DNA of 8,431 nucleotides from Bacteroidales bacterium (GTDB taxonomy: Bacteria; Bacteroidota; Bacteroidia; Bacteroidales; Paludibacteraceae), in the NCBI GenBank assembly GCA_900769035.1, contig CAAGFD010000181.1:1-8431 (forward strand), written 5' to 3'. The first letter of the stretch is position 1, and each line of letters opens with the position of its first letter. The notes beneath the pieces were generated by a model that saw nothing but the letters and a program-made list of their open reading frames with translations, was not told the origin of the DNA and did not search any database. Position numbers and translations under genes: made by a program. Shown in pieces: positions 1 through 7,048 of this stretch.

Positions 1-108
1 ACCTACTATGACTCCCGCCATTAAGTCTGTAGTAAATTGCTTTTTAGAGTATTGTTTTAAGCAATTTATAATACTGGGATTAAATACTTCTTTTATTTGA
101 TAACTCAT
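1..108 (-). CDS. SulP-family inorganic anion transporter, amino-terminal fragment
   Basis: Reading leftward from an ATG at 108-106 gives 36 uninterrupted codons that run off the window edge, so only the amino terminus is present. The peptide begins MSYQIKEVFNPS and ends with DLMAGVIVG. The pattern of a short polar lead (KQYSKKQF) followed by D-L-x-A-G-x-x-V-G matches the start of SulP (sulfate permease/SLC26) transporters, where it precedes the first membrane helix. SulP proteins carry sulfate, bicarbonate or other anions across the inner membrane; the substrate cannot be told from this piece. The start is supported by a good Bacteroidetes promoter about 28 bases upstream (136-167, minus strand) and by the A-rich leader usual in this phylum. 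The gene diverges from ligA. The family call rests on one short motif recognised from memory, so it is likely but not certain. Confidence 0.75.
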   Translation of the reverse strand, partial: MSYQIKEVFNPSIINCLKQYSKKQFTTDLMAGVIVG

Positions 109-135
109 TATTTTATTTGTTTTTAAATTCGCTTG

Positions 136-167
136 CAAAGGTACGAAGAATTCTTTGTTCTCACAAA
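136..167 (-). promoter_or_regulatory. Bacteroidetes-type promoter for the SulP gene
   Basis: On the minus strand the -33 element TTTG (plus-strand CAAA at 164-167) is followed after 20 bases by TACCTTTG (plus-strand CAAAGGTA at 136-143). This is an exact match to the -7 consensus TAnnTTTG of the Bacteroidetes primary sigma factor. Transcription would begin near 129, giving a leader of about 20 bases before the ATG at 108. No operator repeat is visible. Confidence 0.75.
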
Positions 168-221
168 TCAATCTCTAAATCGGATAATGAATAAAAATTG
201 TCTATGGAATAAGCATGACGT

Positions 222-252
222 TTTGTAGATTGAATAATATTGATTAACTTTG
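222..252 (+). promoter_or_regulatory. Bacteroidetes-type promoter for ligA and the genes behind it
   Basis: TTTG at 222-225 is followed after 19 bases by TAACTTTG at 245-252, which fits the consensus TTTG-N19/20-TAnnTTTG. Transcription would begin near 259-260, about 35 bases before the ligA ATG at 294. The site also decides the ligA start: the upstream in-frame TTG at 240 lies inside this promoter and could not be on the transcript. It is the only good promoter seen ahead of the five-gene cluster. Confidence 0.75.
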
Positions 253-293
253 TAGTTTCAGAGTTCTTGAAATTATTTAGATTATTTCATTTT

Positions 294-2282
294 ATGAATC
301 AAGAAATTAGCCAATTAAGAGACTTAATTCGTCAGCACGAGTATAACTATTATGTGCTAAACGAACCAACAATAAGTGATCAGGAATTTGACCAATTGAT
401 GTACCGATTACAACAATTGGAGGCAGATTTTCCGGATAGTTACGACCCTTCAAGTCCTACACAAAGAGTTGGTAGTGATTTGTCAAACAATACTTTTGAA
501 CATGTTACTCATAAATATCCTATGTTATCTTTGTCAAATACTTATTCTATTGCAGAGGTTCAAGAGTGGTATAATAGGGTAGCTAAGTTGCTTGCAGAGC
601 CTTTCGAAGTCGTTTGTGAATTGAAATTCGACGGAATAAGTGTCTCTTTAATTTATGAAGACGGTAAATTAACTAAAGCTATTACAAGAGGTGATGGCGT
701 AGTTGGCGATGATATTACCAATAATGTACGTACTATAAAAAATGTTCCTTTAGTATTAATGGGCAATTTTCCTAAGGAAGTAGAATTTAGAGGCGAAATA
801 ATGCTTCCTTGGAAAGAGTTTGATAGAATTAATAAAGAAAGAGAGTCTAATGAAGAAACTCTATTTGCTAACCCTAGAAATGCAGCAGCCGGTACAATAA
901 AGCTATTAAATCCAAAAATCGTAGCTAATCGTAATTTGTATTCATCACTTTATTATATGTTAGGAGATGAACTACCAACAGATTCTCATTATGATAATCT
1001 TATGGTAGCTAAGAGATTTGGCGTTAATATTAGTTCCAATATCGCACTGTGTAATAAATTAAGCGAGATTGTAGAGTTTATTAATTATTGGGATGTAGAA
1101 CGTAAACAATTACCTTATGCAACAGATGGTATTGTGTTGAAAGTAAATAGCATTTCTCAACAAAATAAACTCGGATTGACAGCAAAAAGTCCTCGTTGGG
1201 CTATTGCTTATAAATTTCAAGCGGAGAGAGAGTTGACAAAACTAATAAGTATTGACTATCAGGTAGGAAGAACGGGTGTAATTACTCCGGTTGCTAATTT
1301 AGAGCCGGTTTTATTATCCGGTACAATAGTAAAAAGAGCTACATTGCATAATTCTGATTTTATCGAAAATTTGGATTTGCATATAGGTGATATGGTATAC
1401 ATAGAAAAGGGTGGAGAAATTATACCTAAAATAATAGAGGTGGATTTGACAAAACGCAATTTTTCAGCATCAAAAGTTCAGTTTATTTCTCATTGCCCTG
1501 AATGTGGTTCATTACTAGTGCGTTATCCGGGTGAAGCAGCATATTATTGTACTAATTATAACTCATGTCCTCCCCAAATAAAAGGTAGAATAGAGCATTT
1601 TGTTAGTCGTAAAGCAATGAATATCGATGGCTTAGGTGCGGAAACAATTTCTTTGCTGTATGATGCAAAACTGATTTGTAATTTTGCAGATATCTACACA
1701 CTTACTGTTCCACAATTATTGAAGTTGGAAAGGTTTGCCGAAAAATCTGCTAATAATATCATTAATGCCATAGATAATTCTCGTAATGTGCCTTTTAGTA
1801 AAGTGCTTTTTGCCCTCGGTATTAGATTCGTTGGTGAAACTACTGCAAAATTATTAGCCGATAGGTTTGAGAATATTGATAATATCATCAATGCTACTAA
1901 AGATCAATTGATGGCTATACCAGAAGTGGGAGAGAGAATTGCTACTAGTATCGTTGAGTTTATGTCGGATAATAATAATTTGAATACGATAAATTATTTA
2001 AAAGAAGTTGGATTACAATTTGCTAAAACAGAGAGTAATGAGCCGACATCTTCTAAATTGGCAAATTTGAATTTCGTAATAAGCGGTGTATTTACTCAGC
2101 ATTCCCGTGAAGAATATAAAGCTATGATTGAGCGAAATGGTGGTAAAATGTTGTCGTCAGTGACTTCGAATGTTGATTATCTTTTGGCAGGAAATAATAT
2201 GGGACCGGCTAAGCTTGAAAAAGCAAATAAATTAGGTATCAATATTATAAGTGAAGAACAATTTTTAAATATGTTGCAATAA
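294..2282 (+). CDS. ligA: NAD-dependent DNA ligase LigA
   Basis: Seals nicks in duplex DNA using NAD+, joining Okazaki fragments and finishing repair in the cytoplasm. From ATG 294 the protein is 662 residues, close to the E. coli enzyme (about 671). Domains in order: the Ia region that binds NMN (about 1-65, with NYYVLNEPTISDQEFDQLM); the adenylation domain, with the PMLSLSN motif at 76-82 and the catalytic lysine K111 in KFDG; an OB fold (about 315-395); a four-cysteine zinc finger at C401, C404, C419 and C425 (spacing 2-14-5, as in E. coli); a helix-hairpin-helix region (about 440-580); and a carboxy-terminal BRCT domain (about 586-662). All key residues are intact. The reading frame extends back to a TTG at 240, but that codon lies in the promoter and would add 18 unconserved residues, so ATG 294 is preferred. 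First gene of the probable operon; the next gene starts one base after its stop. Confidence 0.98.
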   Translation: MNQEISQLRDLIRQHEYNYYVLNEPTISDQEFDQLMYRLQQLEADFPDSYDPSSPTQRVGSDLSNNTFEHVTHKYPMLSLSNTYSIAEVQEWYNRVAKLLAEPFEVVCELKFDGISVSLIYEDGKLTKAITRGDGVVGDDITNNVRTIKNVPLVLMGNFPKEVEFRGEIMLPWKEFDRINKERESNEETLFANPRNAAAGTIKLLNPKIVANRNLYSSLYYMLGDELPTDSHYDNLMVAKRFGVNISSNIALCNKLSEIVEFINYWDVERKQLPYATDGIVLKVNSISQQNKLGLTAKSPRWAIAYKFQAERELTKLISIDYQVGRTGVITPVANLEPVLLSGTIVKRATLHNSDFIENLDLHIGDMVYIEKGGEIIPKIIEVDLTKRNFSASKVQFISHCPECGSLLVRYPGEAAYYCTNYNSCPPQIKGRIEHFVSRKAMNIDGLGAETISLLYDAKLICNFADIYTLTVPQLLKLERFAEKSANNIINAIDNSRNVPFSKVLFALGIRFVGETTAKLLADRFENIDNIINATKDQLMAIPEVGERIATSIVEFMSDNNNLNTINYLKEVGLQFAKTESNEPTSSKLANLNFVISGVFTQHSREEYKAMIERNGGKMLSSVTSNVDYLLAGNNMGPAKLEKANKLGINIISEEQFLNMLQ

Positions 2283-2283
2283 T

Positions 2284-2841
2284 ATGATTGGTATTAAAGA
2301 ATTTTTGTTGCATAAGGCTTTAAATAAGAAGTATTACAACCTGTCATATAAGTCATGGAAGGATATAGATAACATCTTACTCTTGTTTGAAAGTGATTAT
2401 CCGGAGAAAAATTCTCAAATAAAGAATTTTATCAAACAAGTAAAAGAAGATAATAAGAATATTGTATCCTGCTGTTTTGTAAATAAAAAGAAATCAGATT
2501 CCGCGACTTTAGATGATTATATCGTTATTGATAAGTCTAATGTAAATATTTTTGGAAAACCTGATATGAATCATATAGGGTCGATATTTAATTTTCATTA
2601 TAATGTGATAATTGATATCACTGAGAATATCGTAATTCCGCTAGCATATATTTTGGCTCTTGTGGATTATAATTTTTCTTGTGGTGTGAAAAAAGATAAT
2701 TTCAATTATTATGATTTTGTTCTTGACTTAACGTCACAACAAAAAACAAATAGTGCTCAAAATAATGTTATAGAGGGTGATTTTTCTATTACAATATTGG
2801 AGCAAATAATTAAATATCTTAAAATGGTAAAAAGCAAATGA
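2284..2841 (+). CDS. DUF6913-like small protein of unknown function
   Basis: A 185-residue protein with no signal peptide or membrane helix, so probably cytoplasmic. It opens with a basic, hydrophobic helix (IKEFLLHKALNKKYY), then alternates hydrophobic strands with charged helices. The strand-like pieces IDNILLLFES, IVSCCFVNKK, DDYIVIDKS and NVIIDIT suggest an alpha/beta fold. From memory the overall pattern, including a DYIVI strand, a later IDIT strand, a Y-D-x-V-L-D segment and a closing helical I-x-Y-L-K, resembles the DUF6913 family of Bacteroidales; no function is established for that family and I propose none. It starts one base after the ligA stop and overlaps the next gene by four bases (ATGA at 2838-2841), so its translation is probably coupled to both neighbours. 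Being a gene is well supported; the family name is less sure. Confidence 0.88.
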   Translation: MIGIKEFLLHKALNKKYYNLSYKSWKDIDNILLLFESDYPEKNSQIKNFIKQVKEDNKNIVSCCFVNKKKSDSATLDDYIVIDKSNVNIFGKPDMNHIGSIFNFHYNVIIDITENIVIPLAYILALVDYNFSCGVKKDNFNYYDFVLDLTSQQKTNSAQNNVIEGDFSITILEQIIKYLKMVKSK

Positions 2842-3686
2842 GAAGATATTATTATATTTTATTGTTACTTATCTTACCGTATGATTTAACGTCCCAGATA
2901 GTATATGAGATAACTAAATATAATTCTGATAAAGTAAGTTATTTAGTTGGTTCACATCATTATCTATCAGTCTCTTCATTAAATAATAAAACTGAGGTGT
3001 TCAAAGCATTTAATGATAGTGAGGCTGTTATAGGCGAAGTATTGATTAACGAAGATTCTATTACATCATACTCTAAATACTTGTTTTCCGATAAGAGTAT
3101 TTTTTCTATATGCTCTGAAGACGAATTAAAAGTAATTGATTCATTGTGTAATAAAAGACTTAATGTAAGTTTGAAACAGTTACAATTATTAAAGCCGGCA
3201 ATGATTTCTAATATGCTTTTACAAGCATTGTTGGATGAATATTATCCGGATAGCGAAGATTCTATGATGGATTCCTTTTTCCAGAAAGTTGCAGTTCAAC
3301 AATCGAAAGATGTGTATGGTTTGGAGTCGATAGAAGAACAGATGAAGTTACTGTTTAATCTTAAGAGTGTTGAGTGTCAAGCGCAAGAATTGAATAATAT
3401 GGTTGCTGATTATAATAATTTTTTGAGTGAAATTAAAAAAATAGATTCACTGTATTCTGTTGGTAACTTAATGCCTTTGTATGTTGAGTATCAGAACGAT
3501 AGTACAATGAAAGAGGGAGAAAAATTCCTTATGTTGGATGCGCGAAATCTCAATTGGATAAATAAAATAGATGAGTTAATTTCGACAAAAAAATGTTTTG
3601 TTATTGTTGGAGCACTGCATCTTTATGGTGAAAATGGCTTGATTAATCTATTAAAAAAACGTGGCTATAAAGTAAAACCTAAATAA
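2838..3686 (+). CDS. Exported TraB/GumN-family protein
   Basis: A 282-residue protein with an amino-terminal export signal (two arginines, a hydrophobic YYYILLLLILPY core, likely processed near residue 20), so it should act outside the inner membrane. The TraB/GumN/Tiki superfamily is marked by two GxxH motifs and a conserved glutamate. Here these are GSHH at 38-41, E67 after the first motif, and GALH at 258-261. The ending, VGALHLYGENGL then a KKRGYKV strand, is typical of the family, as are YGLES (160-164) and the R236-N237-W240 stretch. Tiki members are metal-dependent proteases; bacterial GumN members have no settled activity, so metal-dependent hydrolysis is only a family-based guess. 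The start overlaps the previous stop by four bases, and the next gene begins nine bases after this stop, which supports an operon. The family call is fairly firm; the substrate is unknown. Confidence 0.88.
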   Translation: MRRYYYILLLLILPYDLTSQIVYEITKYNSDKVSYLVGSHHYLSVSSLNNKTEVFKAFNDSEAVIGEVLINEDSITSYSKYLFSDKSIFSICSEDELKVIDSLCNKRLNVSLKQLQLLKPAMISNMLLQALLDEYYPDSEDSMMDSFFQKVAVQQSKDVYGLESIEEQMKLLFNLKSVECQAQELNNMVADYNNFLSEIKKIDSLYSVGNLMPLYVEYQNDSTMKEGEKFLMLDARNLNWINKIDELISTKKCFVIVGALHLYGENGLINLLKKRGYKVKPK

Positions 3687-3695
3687 TACATATAT

Positions 3696-4601
3696 ATGTT
3701 TACAAATAAATTGGTTGGAATGGGTGTAGCATTGATTACTCCATTTAAAAATGATTTTTCTATTGATTTTGAGGCTTTGGAAAAATTGGTAGAGTTTCAG
3801 ATTCAAAATGGTACTGATTATTTAGTAGTGTTAGGCACTACAGGCGAAACCCCAACATTAAAAGAAGAAGAGAAAAAGCAAATTATAGATACAGTTGTAA
3901 GAGTTAATAATTCCCGTATTCCTATAGTATTAGGGGTTGGAGGAAACGATACAATGGGAGTTATTAATCAAATATCAAAAACCGATTTCTCTCATATTGA
4001 TGCAATATTAAGTGTTGCTCCATATTATAATAAACCATCACAAGAAGGACTATATCAGCATTATAGTACTATAGCTAAAAGTACAAATATGCCAATAATA
4101 CTTTATAATGTACCCGGGCGAACTGGAGTGAATATTTCAGCGGAAACAACTATAAGATTGGCTCAAGAATTCGATAATATTGTAGCTATTAAAGAAGCAT
4201 CTGGTAATTTTAAGCAAATAGATGAGATTATTAAGAATAAACCTGCTAATTTTATGGTAATATCAGGAGATGATGGTATAACATTTCCTTTAATTACATT
4301 GGGTGCTGTAGGAGTTATTTCTGTAGTTGGAAATGCCTTCCCTAAAGAGTTTAGTAAGATGGTTCGATTGGCATTGCGTGGAGATTTACAAGGGGCAAGG
4401 GCAATACATTATCATTTTGTAGAAATGATAGATTTGTTATTTAGAGATGGTAATCCTGCGGGTGTAAAAAGTATATTGTCTTGTATGGGTTATATCGAAA
4501 ATGTATTAAGATTACCTTTGGTGCCTACTACTACAAATACAAGAGAACAGTTAAATACAATTTTAAATAATTTAAAATCAGAGGCAGCATATAAGAAATG
4601 A
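3696..4601 (+). CDS. dapA: 4-hydroxy-tetrahydrodipicolinate synthase DapA
   Basis: Condenses pyruvate with L-aspartate 4-semialdehyde to 4-hydroxy-tetrahydrodipicolinate, the committed step toward diaminopimelate (peptidoglycan) and lysine, in the cytoplasm. The 301-residue protein is a standard full-length (beta/alpha)8 barrel. The Schiff-base lysine is K166 in IKEASGN. The catalytic and substrate-binding residues are all present: T48 and T49 in GTTGET, Y111 in APYYNKPSQEGLYQHY, Y137 in LYNVPGRTG, and R142; the E. coli equivalents are T44, T45, Y107, Y133, R138 and K161. The GDD motif (191-193) and the VGVISVVGN segment also fit. It begins nine bases after the TraB/GumN stop and overlaps the TPR gene by four bases (ATGA at 4598-4601). 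No Shine-Dalgarno sequence and no private promoter are visible, so it probably depends on transcription from the ligA promoter or on an unrecognised internal one. Confidence 0.98.
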   Translation: MFTNKLVGMGVALITPFKNDFSIDFEALEKLVEFQIQNGTDYLVVLGTTGETPTLKEEEKKQIIDTVVRVNNSRIPIVLGVGGNDTMGVINQISKTDFSHIDAILSVAPYYNKPSQEGLYQHYSTIAKSTNMPIILYNVPGRTGVNISAETTIRLAQEFDNIVAIKEASGNFKQIDEIIKNKPANFMVISGDDGITFPLITLGAVGVISVVGNAFPKEFSKMVRLALRGDLQGARAIHYHFVEMIDLLFRDGNPAGVKSILSCMGYIENVLRLPLVPTTTNTREQLNTILNNLKSEAAYKK

Positions 4602-6643
4602 GAAAATTGAATATCATATTACTCTTTTTGTGTGGTATGCTGTTTAATTTACACGCACAAATGAATACTGATAGACTAATGTCTATCGGTAAAAATGCGC
4701 TGTATTTCGAAGATTATGTTCTTTCTATTCAATACTTTAATCAAGTAATAAAGGTGAAACCATATTTGGTAGAGCCATATTTTTATCGTGCGGTAGCTAA
4801 AATTCAATTGGAAGATTATTTAGGAGCAGAAAAAGACCTTAATGATGTGTTAACAAAAAATCCTTTTATTCCAATGGCATTTTATGCGAGAGGCTTTTGT
4901 AAAAAAAATCAAGGTAGATATAAAGAAGCTAATGTTGATTTTGAGAAAGCATTGGTTTTTAGCCCTAATAACCCGCTATATATAATCAATCAGATTGAAG
5001 TATTGGAGCAAATGGAAAAATACGATTCTGCATTGGTATGTATAAATAATATGCTCAAATTTTCGCCAAAATCTATTCCCTTGCAATTCGAAAAAGGAAA
5101 ATTATTATTGATGAATTCCGATACTACATCTGCTTATCAACTGTTTTCTTACATATCTAAAATAGATTCTCTTAATCCGGATGCATGGAATGCAAAAGCA
5201 TTGGTTAGTTTGCTGATGAATGAGCAAGATAGTGCTCTAGTCGATTATAATAAGGCAGTTTCGCTAGGAACAAAAAATGCAGGTACTTACGTTAATAGAG
5301 GAATAATTAACTATAAAAAAAGAAATTATCGACAAGCAATAGCTGATTTTGATAAAGCTGTTAAACTAGATAGTTTAGATGATCATATCTTGTTTAATAG
5401 GTCGTTATTAAGAATAGAAGTGGGAGATTATAATAACGCTTTAGAAGATTTGAATAGGGTTATTCAAATGAATCCTACTTCCTCAGAAGCAATATATCAA
5501 AGAGGTTTAATAAATGGTATGTTGGGGTATTATAACGAAGCCATTAAAGATTTTTCTACAATTATAGAAAAGCATCCATCTTTCATTCCGGCTCTTTATA
5601 ATAGAGCTGAAATTTATTCAAAGATGGGTGATGAAAAAAATGCTTTTAAGGATAGGTATAAAGCAGATCAAATAGAGAAAAATCATCAACAAGGCAAAGA
5701 AGTAGTAAATACTAATGTTGTGGTAAATGAAGATGTTAATATAGATAATGCTATAAAGTCTATAGCATCATTATTTGTGTCAGAATCTGCTACAGAACAA
5801 AATAAAGGAGTTAGGGGACTAGTTCAAAATAATAATTTTTCGTTGGAAAAATTTGATAATTTTGTATTGTCTTATTATCAATTTAAAGAGAGTAATGGGA
5901 TGGAAGAAAAACTTTATAATACTATGGCATTACAAGAGTTTAATAATTCTCCATTATCTCCGGCTAAGCTGTATTTGGTATGTAAAGAGGTGAAACTTAC
6001 AGAGTCAATGATTGCTTTTCATTTTAATTCAATAGATGTATTATCTTCTAAAATAGAGAAAGATCAATCAAATGCAGTATATTATTTTCTAAGAGCTTTA
6101 GATTATTCTTTGGTTCAAGATTTTGATAATGCTATTAATGATTATACTAAAGCTATAAAATATAATTCCTCTTTTGCGTTGGCATATTTTAATCGAGCTA
6201 ATATAAGATTTAAAATGCTTGAGAAAGAGAATAATGAGTTTTGGAAAACTGAAATAGAGAGTTCGTTTTCAAATTCCTTGACTAATGGTAAAGAAAAAAA
6301 GATTGATGTAGATGTAATGCGATCATCTATTTATTCTTCGGAGTTTGAGTTAATCTTGCGTGATTACGAAATGGTAATTTCTTTAATGCCTGATTTTGCA
6401 TTCGCATGGTATAATAAAGCTAATATTTTTGTTTATCAAAAGGACTATCAATCTGCAATATCAGCCTATACGTCTGCAATAGAAATTGATGGAGATTTTG
6501 GAGAAGCTTACTATAATAGAGGTATTATTTATTTTATTTCAGGAAAAATAGATAAAGCAGTTTCTGATTTAAGTAAGGCTGGTGAATTGGGTGTGTATCA
6601 GTCGTATAGCATTTTAAAGAAGATTAATACAGTAATTAATTAA
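4598..6643 (+). CDS. Large exported tetratricopeptide-repeat protein
   Basis: A 681-residue protein with a clear signal peptide (MRKLNIILLFLCGMLFNLHA, likely cut before Q21), so it is sent to the periplasm or cell surface. No lipobox cysteine is present at the cut. From about residue 23 to 362 it is built of roughly ten consecutive 34-residue TPR units, beginning near 23, 57, 91, 125, 159, 193, 227, 261, 295 and 329. The most canonical units carry A-x-x-D-F-x-K-A-V/L and an N/Y-R-G/A helix start, for example 231-258 and 299-326. A stretch at about 363-490 lacks clear TPR pattern. Repeats resume at about 491-540, are interrupted by a charged insertion (about 541-595), and finish at about 599-666. 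TPR arrays are protein-binding scaffolds; the partner is unknown. The start overlaps the dapA stop. No enzyme motif is visible, and no terminator is evident after the stop before the rnpB promoter. Confidence 0.92.
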   Translation: MRKLNIILLFLCGMLFNLHAQMNTDRLMSIGKNALYFEDYVLSIQYFNQVIKVKPYLVEPYFYRAVAKIQLEDYLGAEKDLNDVLTKNPFIPMAFYARGFCKKNQGRYKEANVDFEKALVFSPNNPLYIINQIEVLEQMEKYDSALVCINNMLKFSPKSIPLQFEKGKLLLMNSDTTSAYQLFSYISKIDSLNPDAWNAKALVSLLMNEQDSALVDYNKAVSLGTKNAGTYVNRGIINYKKRNYRQAIADFDKAVKLDSLDDHILFNRSLLRIEVGDYNNALEDLNRVIQMNPTSSEAIYQRGLINGMLGYYNEAIKDFSTIIEKHPSFIPALYNRAEIYSKMGDEKNAFKDRYKADQIEKNHQQGKEVVNTNVVVNEDVNIDNAIKSIASLFVSESATEQNKGVRGLVQNNNFSLEKFDNFVLSYYQFKESNGMEEKLYNTMALQEFNNSPLSPAKLYLVCKEVKLTESMIAFHFNSIDVLSSKIEKDQSNAVYYFLRALDYSLVQDFDNAINDYTKAIKYNSSFALAYFNRANIRFKMLEKENNEFWKTEIESSFSNSLTNGKEKKIDVDVMRSSIYSSEFELILRDYEMVISLMPDFAFAWYNKANIFVYQKDYQSAISAYTSAIEIDGDFGEAYYNRGIIYFISGKIDKAVSDLSKAGELGVYQSYSILKKINTVIN

Positions 6644-6674
6644 TTTATTGATATTATAATAACCGAAATATTAT

Positions 6675-6682
6675 TACCTTTG
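6675..6682 (+). promoter_or_regulatory. Promoter -7 element for rnpB
   Basis: TACCTTTG matches the Bacteroidetes -7 consensus TAnnTTTG exactly and ends seven bases before the predicted first base of helix P1 (6689), the expected distance to a transcription start. A -33 TTTG at 19-20 bases is missing; the nearest TTG (6648-6650) is 24 bases upstream. The call therefore rests on the -7 box and its position. Confidence 0.65.
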
Positions 6683-6688
6683 TAAAAT

Positions 6689-7030
6689 AAAATAGTAGGG
6701 TGGCTTGTCGCTTGTAATAGAGGAAAGTCCGGGCAACAAAGAGCACCATACTTCTTAACGAGAAGTAGGCCGTGAGGTTTAAGTAACGTAACAGAAAATA
6801 ACCGCCTATATAGGTAAGGGTGAAAAGGTGAGGTAAGAGCTTACCGCCATTGTGGTGACATTAATGGGAAGTACGTCTTATGGGTTGAAAGACCAAGTAT
6901 ACCAACGTTTGAAGGCTGCTCGTCTGATGTTGGAGGGTAGGTCGATAGAAATAATGGGTAACTATTATTCCAGATAAATGACAAGCATTGTATTTACAAT
7001 ACAGAACCCGGCTTATAGCCCTACTATTTT
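6689..7030 (+). ncRNA. rnpB: RNase P RNA, bacterial type A
   Basis: Catalytic RNA that, with the RnpA protein, removes 5' leaders from precursor tRNAs. Ends are set by helix P1, twelve perfect pairs between 6689-6700 and 7019-7030, followed by a run of Ts. P2 is a perfect seven-pair helix, GCTTGTC at 6703-6709 with GACAAGC at 6980-6986. The universal P4 strands are GAGGAAAGTCCGGGC at 6720-6734 and ACAGAACCCGGCTTATA at 7001-7017. The conserved P10/P11 core GGTGAGGTAAGAGC followed by TTACCGC lies near 6827-6847. P12 pairs 6847-6851 with 6863-6867. The L15 motif GGGTAGG (6935-6941), whose GGT contacts the tRNA CCA end, matches E. coli. P18 pairs 6950-6957 with 6962-6969 and is capped by a GTAA tetraloop of the GNRA class. 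P3 is unusually small. The RNA is about 342 bases, within the usual range. Confidence 0.97.
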
Positions 7031-7034
7031 TTTT
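7010..7034 (+). terminator. Possible rnpB transcription end (T-run)
   Basis: Eight Ts at 7027-7034 directly follow the 3' strand of P1. The only local hairpin is short (GGCT at 7010-7013 with AGCC at 7017-7020), six bases before the T-run; alternatively the long-range P1 helix abuts the Ts directly. This is weaker than a standard intrinsic terminator, so some readthrough into the next gene is plausible. The T-run may equally mark where the RNA is trimmed. Confidence 0.4.
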
Positions 7035-7048
7035 ATTAATATACTATT

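Noticed and set aside
240..293. In-frame TTG at 240 extending LigA by 18 residues
   Set aside because: The codon lies inside the predicted -33/-7 promoter, the added residues are not LigA-like, and the ATG at 294 begins right at the conserved Ia domain.
1259..1459. 66-codon open frame on the minus strand inside ligA
   Set aside because: It is fully antisense to the conserved OB-fold part of ligA and its peptide has no recognisable features; a shadow frame.
1694..1891. 65-codon open frame on the minus strand inside ligA
   Set aside because: Antisense to the helix-hairpin-helix region of ligA with no promoter or family resemblance; a shadow frame.
6945..6970. Perfect hairpin with GTAA loop that could look like a terminator or a small RNA element
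   Set aside because: Its position and GNRA loop identify it as helix P18 of RNase P RNA, and no T-run follows.
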